A DNA stretch of 17,157 bases. It comes from JAGOEF01 sp029564465. Its GTDB lineage: Bacteria > Bacteroidota > Bacteroidia > Bacteroidales > ML635J-15. Below, piece after piece: positions 1 through 6,404 of this stretch. Made by a program: the position numbers and the translations under genes. Numbering within the stretch: the stretch's first letter is position 1; each line of letters begins with the position of its first letter. The stretch covers positions 1 through 17,157 of the forward strand of contig JAKQPY010000160.1 of NCBI GenBank assembly GCA_029564465.1, written 5' to 3'. The notes below the pieces were generated by a model. The model did no database searches. It saw only the letters and a list, made by a program, of their open reading frames with translations, and was not told the origin of the DNA.

Positions 1-73
1 CTCGCTCTTGGAGTGCTGCAATGGCTACCTGTGCCTTGAAACTTGCACTAAACTTCCTTCTGCTTTTTTTCAT
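1..73 (-). CDS. IS3-family transposase OrfA, N-terminal fragment
   Basis: An ATG at 73-71 (minus) opens a frame that runs off the left edge after 24 codons. The peptide begins MKKSRRKFSASFKAQVAIAA. This is the typical start of a basic IS3-type OrfA, the helix-turn-helix DNA-binding half of the transposase. The frame is too short for the usual ORF-length cut-offs. In this family OrfA and OrfB are normally joined by a -1 frameshift, but that part is outside the window. The family call rests on recognising the N-terminus only. The copy could be intact or broken further left. Confidence 0.8.
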   Translation of the reverse strand, partial: MKKSRRKFSASFKAQVAIAALQER

Positions 74-140
74 AATACTGGTAAATTTAATCGTTTTTAT
101 TCAACTTAACCAGTGGTCCAAATTTCGGGGAGTATTATAG
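1..140 (-). mobile_element. IS3-family insertion sequence, 5' end only (runs off left edge)
   Basis: This is the upstream end of a second IS3-type element whose orfA starts at 73 on the minus strand. The minus-strand sequence at about 137-110 (ACTCCCCGAAATTTGGACCA) resembles the terminal inverted repeat of IS3-family elements, so the element end is placed at about 131-140. Its other end, its orfB and the target duplication lie beyond the window. It directly abuts the broken orfB of the neighbouring IS, which suggests it inserted there. The boundary is good to about 10 bases only. Confidence 0.6.
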
Positions 141-359
141 ACTGATTATACTCAGGAGTTTTCGCCCACCTAAACGTTTTTGCTTCTCTCGTACTTTCAT
201 AACCAAAGTGATAATTAAATCTTCAACAACACTTTCTTTAAATACTGATTTTTTGTTCTTGTAATAAGCCTGGCGGGTTTTACCAAACAGTTCACAAAGG
301 GAATCAATTCCATATTGTTTTTGTGAGCAGGCTACTTTTTCAACTGTTTGGCACCAGAT
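135..359 (-). pseudogene. IS3-family transposase OrfB, 5' remnant
   Basis: In the -1 frame relative to orfA, 74 codons are open from the A7 run at 365-359 to a TAA at 137-135. The peptide contains CSQKQYGIDSLCELFGKTRQ, then AYYKNKK, and ends near LGGRKLLSII. This matches the N-terminal HTH_21-like part of IS3 OrfB. Intact OrfB is roughly 270-300 residues and carries the DDE integrase core, none of which is present. The reading frame dies within a few codons of the probable end of the next IS, so the break is best explained by that insertion. No strong independent start codon is visible in this frame, consistent with expression by frameshifting. Confidence 0.8.
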
Positions 360-685
360 TTTTTTCTTATCGGAATCTTAAACTGTTCCTCCGCTATGTC
401 TATCATCACATTTAACGATAGGGTGCGCAGGCGCTCTAATTCAAGCTCCTCTCGCAGGCGTTTGTTCTCGGCTTCCAATTGTGAAATCGGCTCGGTTTTG
501 GTTGAACGCTGCTCTTTCATTTCATGCATTTGTGAAGCATCAAATTTACGAATCCAATTTAATATTGCCGACTTCCCTTTTATTCCATACTTGCGCCGTG
601 CTTCATCCTTGCAAATGTGGCCTTGCAGAACTTCTCTGACCACATTCATCTTGAATTCGTCCGTGTAATAGTTTACTTTTTTCAT
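332..685 (-). CDS. IS3-family transposase OrfA
   Basis: This 117-residue protein is the DNA-binding subunit of an IS3-type transposase. Residues about 1-60 carry a helix-turn-helix of the HTH_Tnp_1 type (YYTDEFKMNVVREVL at the N-terminus, then KYGIKGKSAILNWIRKFD). Residues about 68-95 form a heptad-rich coiled coil (QLEAENKRLREELELERLR) that serves as the leucine-zipper multimerisation segment in IS3/IS911 OrfA. Its last 12 codons contain a run of seven A (365-359, minus), a good -1 slippage site in frame AGA-AAA-AAA, leading into the orfB frame. The length is normal for the family. OrfA itself looks intact, but the element cannot make a full transposase from the sequence seen here. Confidence 0.9.
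   Translation of the reverse strand: MKKVNYYTDEFKMNVVREVLQGHICKDEARRKYGIKGKSAILNWIRKFDASQMHEMKEQRSTKTEPISQLEAENKRLREELELERLRTLSLNVMIDIAEEQFKIPIRKKSGAKQLKK
359..365 (-). promoter_or_regulatory. Probable programmed -1 frameshift site (A AAA AAA)
   Basis: The minus strand reads AGA AAA AAA TCT in the orfA frame, which gives the classic slippery heptamer A-AAA-AAA. Slipping back one base enters the orfB frame, open for 74 codons. IS3-family elements are known to make their OrfAB transposase by this kind of -1 frameshift. A second, weaker candidate (G-AAA-AAG) lies at 341-335, just before the orfA stop. Confidence 0.6.
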
Positions 686-723
686 ATTAATCCTGTTTTA
701 AGTTGACATTTTACTCTCTTTTT

Positions 724-743
724 TGTCAACCTATTTCAGGACA
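724..743. repeat. Probable IS3 terminal inverted repeat (right end)
   Basis: On the minus strand the sequence reads TGTCCTGAAATAGGTTGACA, starting with TG as IS3-family ends do, 38 bases upstream of the orfA ATG. The partner repeat would lie past the left edge, so the assignment rests on position and on the TG start. Confidence 0.5.
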
Positions 744-771
744 AGACACGAAGACGTGCTTTCTTCAGTAA

Positions 772-829
772 CCCCTGCCTATGCTTCGATTAACGTTCCG
801 GTAAGCTCCACTACTCAGCATGACAGGGG
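772..829. repeat. Imperfect inverted repeat, GTCATGCTGAG-type
   Basis: The arms are CCCCTGCCTATGCT (772-785) and AGCATGACAGGGG (817-829). They pair with one bulge and one mismatch around a 31-base loop. The minus strand reads as a diverged copy of the widespread GTCATGCTGAG...CGAAGCAT intergenic repeat. There is no T-run after either arm, so it is not an obvious terminator. Confidence 0.5.
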
Positions 830-897
830 ATTGTCACCCTGAGGGCTAATTATTGGGGCAATAAAAGCAATATGAAATGACGCAATGTCTGGAATCA

Positions 898-1051
898 GAA
901 TACAGAATGCAGAATACAGAATTCAGAAGGGGCGACTGGCAATTATAAAGCATTCTTCTTCGGCTGGAGTTTTCGATCTACATCGGAACAGCAGAATTCA
1001 ATAGCACAACGAAAAGCCCCTTCTGTATTCTGTCTCCTGTATTCTGAATTC
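898..1051. repeat. Long imperfect inverted repeat with 36-base arms
   Basis: The left arm is 898-933 and the right arm 1016-1051. The reverse complement of the right arm matches the left arm at 31 of 36 positions by my alignment, with the inner end (CAGAAGGGGC) identical. Each arm is itself built from short near-repeats of the type CAGAATACAGAAT. The 82-base loop holds no gene. The structure resembles a small non-autonomous mobile unit or a dispersed intergenic repeat. Confidence 0.7.
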
Positions 1052-1114
1052 CCAAATTAATTCATCTCGCCTTGCACCTCGGCTCCGCTTGGTGACCGGC
1101 TCGGCTGCGCCATT

Positions 1115-1146
1115 AAAACAAAACCCCGCCATACTGACAGGGTTTT
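1115..1146 (-). terminator. Rho-independent terminator of the S46 peptidase gene
   Basis: On the minus strand, 22 bases after the stop codon, AAAACCC (1146-1140) pairs with GGGTTTT (1126-1120) across a 13-base loop. A T-rich tail (TTTTGTTTTA) follows. The position and tail fit an intrinsic terminator for the gene ending at 1169. Confidence 0.7.
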
Positions 1147-1168
1147 GCATGAAAATTACCGGGAATGT

Positions 1169-3328
1169 TTATTCAACAATCTTCATTTCTTTAATCAGGT
1201 TGCTGGCACCGGCATATTTATCGATAATAAACAGTGTATAGCGAATGTCGAGGTTGATGCAGCGCTGCAGGTTTTCCTCAAAATCAATATCGCCCGACAT
1301 GGCTTCGCTGTTGCCGTCGAAGGCCGTTCCGATAAGTTCTCCTTTACCGTTAAGCACCGGAGACCCCGAGTTGCCGCCCGTGATGTCGTTGTTGGTGATA
1401 AAGCAAACCACGAGGTTGCCGTCTTTATCGGCGTAACGACCAAAATCTTTGGCATAATACAAATCTTTCAGTTTCTGGGGAACGACAAATTCATCGTTGT
1501 TCGGGTCTTCTTTTTCGATAACGCCTTTAAGAGTAGTCGTGTGTTTGTAGGTAACAGCGTCCGATGGTTTGTAGCCCAGCACATTGCCATAAGTAAGCCT
1601 GATGGTGCTGTTGGCGTCGGGATACAAGTTCTTGCCCGAATACATCTGCATCATGCCGTCGGTAAACAGGCGCTCTCCTTTTTCAAGTCCCTGACTTTTC
1701 TGACGGAAAGCCTTATTGATTTCGGAATAACGCTCGTAAATTGAAGTTCCGGCAATTACTGCGGGGTCGGCGGCCAGTTTTTTCGCATTGGGTTTGTCAA
1801 TCATGGCAAGCACTTTTTCTTCGCTGGTGAAGATTGATTTGGCAAACATATCGGCTGCATAACCTTCGTAGCATCCTTTAAATTTCTTGTTAACAGTGAT
1901 AAATAACGAAGGATAATACTGCGGTTCGACATTGGCAGCAAAATAAGCAAACAGTGCGGCAACCAATTTCTGGTCGGTGGGAGCATTGAAGTCTTTGTAG
2001 AATTGCTTCACCGATGCCCGCATTTTTTCTTTATCAGCCTCGGTGGTTTTGTCGTTTATTCCGGCAATCTGATTGCTCATCTGATAGGCAAACCAAGGCA
2101 TTTCGGGTCCCGATATCAGGGCTTCGATAATAAACTGTCTTACATAGGCTTCGGTAGCCCGGCCTTCGTAAACCCCTTTGATGATGTTCAGGGCTTCGCC
2201 GTGTGTTTCTTTGCGTTTTGGGTCAGTATTTACCCAGGCCGTAAAATCTTTTTCAATCTGAAGCTTGTTGTCCATGGTCTTCAGTTTTTTGAGGGCAATG
2301 TTTTGTTCGTGGCTGTATTTCCAGTAATTCGAGCTGCGGTTGTGTTTGGCAGCATACTGAATACGTACTTTTGGATCGGCTTTCATGTCTTCGCGCAGGA
2401 TGTCGAGTTTCACGGTACGGATGTTATAGCGCCATGTGTTGGTAATATCCATGGTTTCTTTCAGTCCGAACGAGGTCAGATATCTTTCGGTGGTACCCGG
2501 AAAACCGAGAACCATGGCAAAATCACCTTCTTTTACACCACCCACGCTTACCGGTAAACTGTGACGGGGTTTCAGGGGAACATTTTCTTTGGCGTAGGGT
2601 GCCGGTTTTCCGCCCGGAGCGGTATAAATCCTGAACATCGAGAAATCGGCCGTATGGCGGGGCCACATCCAGTTGTCGGTGTCGCCGCCGAATTTACCCA
2701 TGGCTGACGGAGGAGCTCCTACCAGACGAACATCTTCGTAAATTTCGTACACCAGCATGAAAAACTGGTTATTGTCGAACATATCAGTAACCTGTACTTT
2801 GTAGTTTGTGCCGGCTTCGGCATTTTTTATCAGTTCGTCAGAAACGTTTTTAATGGCTGCTTTGCGTTCTTCCTCGGTCATTCCGGGTTTCAGGCTGTTC
2901 AGTATGGTAGTGCTCACATCTTCGATACGCACCAGTATTTCGGCACAAAGTCCATCGTTGGTAAGTTCCTGATCGTAGCTGTAGGCCCAAAATCCGTCTT
3001 TCAGATAGTCGTGCTCAAGGCTGCTGTGTTGCTGGATATACCCGAAACCGCAGTGGTGGTTCGTAAGCACCAGCCCTTTGTCCGAAATAATTTCGCCGCT
3101 GCAGAAATGCCAGAACGGACGTCCTTTGTTGCTGAAGCCCACAATGGCATCTTTAATGCAAGCCTGATTGATACTGTAGATATCTTCGGGTGTAAGCTTA
3201 AACCCTTTGGCTTTCATGTCGTCGTAGTTTTTGCCGATGAGCGACAAGAGCCACATACCTTCGTCGGCACGAACATATCCTGCCGAAAGAACTGCAAAAG
3301 CCATGAATAGTAAAAACAATTTCTTCAT
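1169..3328 (-). CDS. S46-family dipeptidyl-peptidase, DPP7-like
   Basis: This 719-residue serine exopeptidase removes dipeptides from oligopeptides in the periplasm, feeding peptide catabolism. Residues 1-21 form a signal peptide (MKKLFLLFMAFAVLSAGYVRA). Chymotrypsin-fold landmarks are clear: LTNHHCGFG with His91/His92, GGDTDNWMWPRH followed by HTADFS (Asp228, the probable catalytic acid), and TGGNSGSP with Ser654 as nucleophile. The length is normal for S46 enzymes. Eighteen residues after the Ser is Gly672 (AFDGN); in the Porphyromonas enzymes this site is Gly in DPP7 and Arg in the Asp/Glu-specific DPP11, so broad/hydrophobic P1 preference is inferred. The gene is monocistronic: terminator at 1115-1146, and a TACATTTG box at 3364-3357 upstream. 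No type IX sorting domain is seen at the C-terminus. Confidence 0.95.
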   Translation of the reverse strand: MKKLFLLFMAFAVLSAGYVRADEGMWLLSLIGKNYDDMKAKGFKLTPEDIYSINQACIKDAIVGFSNKGRPFWHFCSGEIISDKGLVLTNHHCGFGYIQQHSSLEHDYLKDGFWAYSYDQELTNDGLCAEILVRIEDVSTTILNSLKPGMTEEERKAAIKNVSDELIKNAEAGTNYKVQVTDMFDNNQFFMLVYEIYEDVRLVGAPPSAMGKFGGDTDNWMWPRHTADFSMFRIYTAPGGKPAPYAKENVPLKPRHSLPVSVGGVKEGDFAMVLGFPGTTERYLTSFGLKETMDITNTWRYNIRTVKLDILREDMKADPKVRIQYAAKHNRSSNYWKYSHEQNIALKKLKTMDNKLQIEKDFTAWVNTDPKRKETHGEALNIIKGVYEGRATEAYVRQFIIEALISGPEMPWFAYQMSNQIAGINDKTTEADKEKMRASVKQFYKDFNAPTDQKLVAALFAYFAANVEPQYYPSLFITVNKKFKGCYEGYAADMFAKSIFTSEEKVLAMIDKPNAKKLAADPAVIAGTSIYERYSEINKAFRQKSQGLEKGERLFTDGMMQMYSGKNLYPDANSTIRLTYGNVLGYKPSDAVTYKHTTTLKGVIEKEDPNNDEFVVPQKLKDLYYAKDFGRYADKDGNLVVCFITNNDITGGNSGSPVLNGKGELIGTAFDGNSEAMSGDIDFEENLQRCINLDIRYTLFIIDKYAGASNLIKEMKIVE

Positions 3329-3356
3329 AACAAATCGGTTTTTAATTAATTTGTTT

Positions 3357-3364
3357 CAAATGTA
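3357..3364 (-). promoter_or_regulatory. Candidate -7 box (TACATTTG) for the S46 gene
   Basis: The minus strand carries TACATTTG, a full match to the Bacteroidetes -7 consensus TAnnTTTG, 28 bases upstream of the ATG. The nearest TTTG upstream is only 14 bases away, closer than the usual 19-21, so the -33 element is weak. The expected transcript start is at about 3350. Confidence 0.4.
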
Positions 3365-3454
3365 ATGGCTTATTGCCACAAAACCATAGTTTCGAATGAA
3401 AAAAATACCTAATGAAAACTTAAAGGAATTAGGCCTGTAAATCAGTGGTGTAAA

Positions 3455-3535
3455 TTACAGGGCTTTGCGACTTCTCGGCTTTGCATGAAATGTTCTCGCC
3501 AGAACGCCAAGGCGCTTTGCCGGATCTGGTATCAG
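3455..3535. repeat. Possible degenerate dispersed intergenic repeat
   Basis: The gap between the S46 and HD genes contains CTTTGCGACTT, TCTCGCCAGAACGCC and AAGGCGCTTTGCC. These words resemble the CTTTGCG.../CGCCAAGGCGC repeats that recur between genes in many bacteria. The GC content is visibly higher than in the adjacent A/T-rich spacer at 3340-3450. No coding potential is seen. The family match is from memory. Confidence 0.3.
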
Positions 3536-3554
3536 TGAGTCAAAATTCTTGATT

Positions 3555-4784
3555 TTATAGTGCTGTAATGATATCTTTCGGATAACACAACACATACTTG
3601 GTAACTGTTTTACTCAGCACCGAATGGTTGAACATATCGCTCGCCCGGGTGATATCAACTATTCTTCCCTGCATAAGAATGTTAATCTGATCGTCGGCGA
3701 AACTGTAGGCGTTATTCGAAACAATATCGGTAAAAACCAGATATTCAGCCTCTGCTGTACTAATTCCCAACTCGCGCGAAGTTATGCTGCGAATGCGTTC
3801 CACTTCGGCCGGCACAAACGGTTTATTGTCGGTAATTACCTTGAACAGCCGGCGGTGCACCAGGCCTGAAGATAAATAGTGCAGTACAAAATCTTTACTT
3901 CCGCTCCATTGTTTCAGTGCAACCAGAATGTCGGAGTCGTCAATCAGGGCAAAACTTTCGATAAGTTCGTTCTCGTTGTCAAAGCCATCGCGCTGCAAAA
4001 AATACCTTAGGTTTTCGGGGACAGAAATAGTGTTTGACTCCGAAATCAGGTGTCGTACTCTTTTCATTGCCTGGACCAGCATCAATTCGGCCGCGAGCAC
4101 CGTTTTGTGCAGATACACCTGCCAGTACATCAGCCTGCGGGCAATCAGAAACTTTTCGATACTGTATATTCCCTTGGCTTCAACCACCAACTCCCCGTTT
4201 ACAATCTCCAGCATTTTAATAATCCGGTCGTAACTTACCACACCCTCCGACACACCGGTGAAAAAACTGTCACGGTTCAGGTAGTCGAGGCGGTCCATGT
4301 CTAACTGACTCGATACCAGTTGGTGCAGGTATTTTTTTGGATATTGCTGACTGAAAAGCCTGATGGCAAGTTCGAGTTTTCCGTCAAAGTCGCGGTTCAT
4401 CTGTTCCATCATCATCACCGACAGTTTTTCGTGCGATACACCGGGAACAATGCTGAATTCCAGCGCATGCGAAAAAGGCCCGTGACCGATGTCGTGCAAC
4501 AGAATGGCAACCAATGCCGCTTCGGCTTCGGCATCGCTGATGCTGTGCCCTTTGTGGCGCAACACGTCGATGGCCAGCCCCATCAGGTGCATGGCACCCA
4601 GGGCATGCTGAAAGCGTGTGTGTACTGCTCCGGGATAAACCAGTCCGGTAAGCCCCAGTTGCCTGATATAGCGCAATCTTTGAAAATAGCGGTGCTCGAT
4701 CAGGTCGTAAACGATGCCATGCGGAATATTGATAAACCCGTACACCGGGTCGTTGACAATTTTATTTTTTGCGTGTGAGTCCAA
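3555..4784 (-). CDS. HD-domain phosphohydrolase, dNTPase-like (COG1078 type)
   Basis: This 409-residue cytosolic protein is of the COG1078/YwfO group, related to dGTP triphosphohydrolases. The metal site is complete: His55 in HTRFQH, His97-Asp98 in ILLHDIGHGPFSH, and the distal Asp in QLDMDRLDYLNRD (Asp162/164/167). Related enzymes hydrolyse dNTPs, sometimes under allosteric control by another dNTP; the substrate here is unknown. The start is TTG at 4784, because the frame is closed by TAA at 4805-4803 and the first internal ATG (residue 66) would delete the first metal ligand. It lies 18 bases after the thioredoxin-like gene in the same frame and is probably co-transcribed with it. No hairpin terminator is obvious downstream. 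Confidence 0.88.
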   Translation of the reverse strand: MDSHAKNKIVNDPVYGFINIPHGIVYDLIEHRYFQRLRYIRQLGLTGLVYPGAVHTRFQHALGAMHLMGLAIDVLRHKGHSISDAEAEAALVAILLHDIGHGPFSHALEFSIVPGVSHEKLSVMMMEQMNRDFDGKLELAIRLFSQQYPKKYLHQLVSSQLDMDRLDYLNRDSFFTGVSEGVVSYDRIIKMLEIVNGELVVEAKGIYSIEKFLIARRLMYWQVYLHKTVLAAELMLVQAMKRVRHLISESNTISVPENLRYFLQRDGFDNENELIESFALIDDSDILVALKQWSGSKDFVLHYLSSGLVHRRLFKVITDNKPFVPAEVERIRSITSRELGISTAEAEYLVFTDIVSNNAYSFADDQINILMQGRIVDITRASDMFNHSVLSKTVTKYVLCYPKDIITAL

Positions 4785-4802
4785 TGCAGCTTCAGGCTTT
4801 AA

Positions 4803-5315
4803 TTATTCTCCCAATATTTTCAGTAAATCGCCTTCGAGGCTTTCGTTGGGAGTTTCAATTATTCGGCCCTGTTCTTCGCCCGTAGATACCGAGACCATAA
4901 TAAACGTGGGCACATATTCGATGTTGTACGAGGCAACATCAACTCCTTCGAGCTTTTTTTCGCGGTCGAGGCAATACAACGTAAAATTGTCGGGGCACCA
5001 TTTGGCCATATCCACAATTTTAAAAAACCGGGGTACTTCGCGTCGCGAATCGCTGCACCAGGTGGCTAAAAAAATAATTCCCGATGGCGGCAACGAATTT
5101 TTCAGCTTTGCAATAATTTCGGGGTTGGGATGGTAGTTTTCGTACTCTTCATAAAACCACGAACTGCATAATTCGTTGTCGAAATCAGCTTTTTTGACCT
5201 CTCCCAGCATATACTTGTTGCCGGTTGAAGAATCGGTTACAATTGTATAATCAGATTGTGCAAACAAACCGGTGGCTGAAACCAGCAGAACCATCGATAG
5301 AATCAGTTTTTTCAT
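4803..5315 (-). CDS. Secreted thioredoxin-fold protein with CxxS active site
   Basis: This 170-residue protein has a signal peptide (about residues 1-20, cleavage near LFAQ-SD) and a thioredoxin fold. The active-site segment is ATWCSDSRREVP, so the usual CxxC is Cys87-Ser-Asp-Ser90, with only the N-terminal Cys kept. The cis-Pro loop is present (EYVPTFI), which supports the fold. Proteins with this WCSDSRR segment are common in Bacteroidetes as 'thioredoxin family protein'. A single Cys could act in mixed-disulfide isomerase or peroxidase-like chemistry but not in simple dithiol reduction; that is inference. It heads the operon with the HD gene. A TATATTTG box lies 69 bases upstream of the ATG. 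Confidence 0.8.
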   Translation of the reverse strand: MKKLILSMVLLVSATGLFAQSDYTIVTDSSTGNKYMLGEVKKADFDNELCSSWFYEEYENYHPNPEIIAKLKNSLPPSGIIFLATWCSDSRREVPRFFKIVDMAKWCPDNFTLYCLDREKKLEGVDVASYNIEYVPTFIMVSVSTGEEQGRIIETPNESLEGDLLKILGE

Positions 5316-5383
5316 AAATCAGTTTTTTCGTAAAATCAATCCGTATAGCACTTTATTACAAAGTTCAGTGTTTATTGAATGTC

Positions 5384-5391
5384 CAAATATA
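5384..5391 (-). promoter_or_regulatory. Candidate -7 box (TATATTTG) for the thioredoxin-HD operon
   Basis: TATATTTG on the minus strand matches TAnnTTTG. A TTTG lies 16 bases further upstream (5411-5408), slightly closer than the usual 19-21. The implied leader is about 60 bases before the ATG at 5315. Confidence 0.4.
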
Positions 5392-5486
5392 GGGAATTTG
5401 ATAATTGCAAACACCATACCATGCACATTCGGTTCGGTTTTTGTCATAAGCAAACACTTTTTTAACCAGAGAACCAAAACCTCGCT

Positions 5487-5494
5487 TATCTTTG
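5487..5494 (+). promoter_or_regulatory. -7 box (TATCTTTG) giving a nearly leaderless mRNA
   Basis: TATCTTTG is a perfect TAnnTTTG match, ending only 7 bases before the ATG at 5502. Bacteroidetes transcripts start about 5-8 bases after this box, so the mRNA would begin at or next to the start codon. The -33 region is weak (TTTA at 5461-5464, spacer 22). Confidence 0.55.
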
Positions 5495-5501
5495 CGCCAT
5501 T

Positions 5502-6404
5502 ATGAACCGAAAGCATCAGTTGTTTGTAATTTACCCGCTGCTCACCATTTCGATGATCTTGTGGGCGTATTCTTATATTTGGGCAAAGGTGGCGCTGGCC
5601 TATTATGGTCCCCTGACGGTGATATTTTTCAGAACAGCCATCTCGGCAGCATTTATGTTGCTGGTTTTGCTTGCCACAAAAAAGCAAATCAAAGTTGAAT
5701 TAAAGCATTTGCCGGCATTTTTCCTGCTGGCATTTTTTGAACCCTTCCTGTATTTTATCGGCGAAACCAGCGGACTTGATAAGGTTGACGCTTCCACAGC
5801 GGCTGTTATAATTTCGACTATTCCTCTGTTTACGCCTTTTGCAGCGTATTATTTTCTGCGCGAAAAGGTGAGTCTGTTCAATATTTTGGGAATTGTACTT
5901 TCGATGCTGGGTATTGGCTATATTGTCTTCAACAACCAGTTTGAGCTGCAAATTTCTGTCGAGGGGTTGTTGTTTCTTTCATTAGCGGTGCTTGCAGCCC
6001 TGGGTTATAGTGTGATGATAAAGCGACTTCCCGGGAATTATTCGGTTTTCACGGTTATTTTCTGGCAAAGTCTTATGGGGGCCGTTATGTTTCTCCCCCT
6101 GGTACTTATTTTCGATTACCAGCAGATATTAACGGCAGGATGGGTGAGTAAAGCCGTATTCCCAATTGTAAAACTTGGCATTTTTGCTTCTACCATTGCT
6201 TTCATGTTCTACATGTATGCCCTTAAGTTTATGAAGATTACCAAGGTGAATATTTTCACCAATATGATACCCGTGTTTACTATCATCATTTCGTGGTGGG
6301 TACTCGACGAAAGTGTCGATGCCCGTCGCATTGTAGGAATGCTGGTTGTGGTTGCCGGGGTTTTTATTTCGCAAATTGGAACCAACCGCAACGGAAATTC
6401 ATGA
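5502..6404 (+). CDS. EamA-family (DMT superfamily) membrane transporter
   Basis: This 300-residue protein has about ten hydrophobic segments in two tandem EamA halves (roughly residues 8-140 and 150-290). This is the drug/metabolite transporter layout with ten helices. Typical signs are the N-terminal ILWAYSYIWAKVAL helix, FFRTAISAAFM, GETSGLDKVDASTAAVI and, in the second half, ASTIAFMFYMYALKFM. Family members export amino acids, nucleosides or other small metabolites; the substrate cannot be read from sequence. It is the first gene of a three-gene unit: its stop overlaps the next ATG (ATGA at 6401-6404). It is transcribed from a promoter immediately before the start codon and is divergent from the thioredoxin operon. 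Confidence 0.9.
   Translation: MNRKHQLFVIYPLLTISMILWAYSYIWAKVALAYYGPLTVIFFRTAISAAFMLLVLLATKKQIKVELKHLPAFFLLAFFEPFLYFIGETSGLDKVDASTAAVIISTIPLFTPFAAYYFLREKVSLFNILGIVLSMLGIGYIVFNNQFELQISVEGLLFLSLAVLAALGYSVMIKRLPGNYSVFTVIFWQSLMGAVMFLPLVLIFDYQQILTAGWVSKAVFPIVKLGIFASTIAFMFYMYALKFMKITKVNIFTNMIPVFTIIISWWVLDESVDARRIVGMLVVVAGVFISQIGTNRNGNS

Larger units (their letters stand above)
135..743 (-). mobile_element. IS3-family insertion sequence, interrupted in orfB
   Basis: This element contains orfA (685-332) and the first part of orfB. Its right end is placed at 743, because the 20 bases at 724-743 (TGTCAACCTATTTCAGGACA, ending in CA) look like an IS3-family terminal repeat. orfB stops at 137-135, long before the DDE catalytic domain expected in this family, and a second IS begins at that point. 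The missing part of orfB may resume beyond the left edge if this is a nested insertion, or it may be deleted. Without the left end no target duplication can be shown. Confidence 0.75.
744..1115. other. Gene-free spacer made of dispersed-repeat fragments
   Basis: No convincing gene is seen on either strand. The stretch contains a small perfect hairpin (CACG-AAGA-CGTG, 747-758), an imperfect inverted repeat at 772-829, a long inverted repeat at 898-1051, and a GC-rich segment at about 1068-1111 with a near-duplicate 11-mer (CTCGGCTCCGC at 1079-1089, CTCGGCTGCGC at 1100-1110). Read on the minus strand, GTCATGCTGAG (824-814) and CGAAGCAT (788-781) are words I recognise from short intergenic repeats scattered through many bacterial genomes. 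The family assignment is from memory and unverified. Confidence 0.55.

Noticed and set aside
348..668. 106-codon plus-strand frame over the IS orfA
   Set aside because: It is antisense to a clear IS3 OrfA, and its translation shows no recognisable domain.
772..829. Intrinsic terminator
   Set aside because: The arms are imperfect, the loop is long, and no T-run follows on either strand.
898..1051. CRISPR-like array from the CAGAATACAGAAT units
   Set aside because: The units are about 13 bases, directly abutting, with no spacers, and they form an inverted repeat. No cas genes are present.
1145..1744. 199-codon plus-strand frame over the 3' part of the S46 gene
   Set aside because: It mirrors a strongly conserved peptidase and starts inside the terminator region, with no family features.
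5319..5687. 122-codon minus-strand frame across the divergent promoter region and the EamA start
   Set aside because: It covers both promoter boxes and the start of a real transporter on the other strand. The translation is low in conserved features and rich in odd residues.
6293..6400. Upstream ATG extension of the YkgJ-like gene
   Set aside because: It would overlap the transporter by over 100 bases. The ATGA overlap start at 6401 is the normal coupled arrangement.
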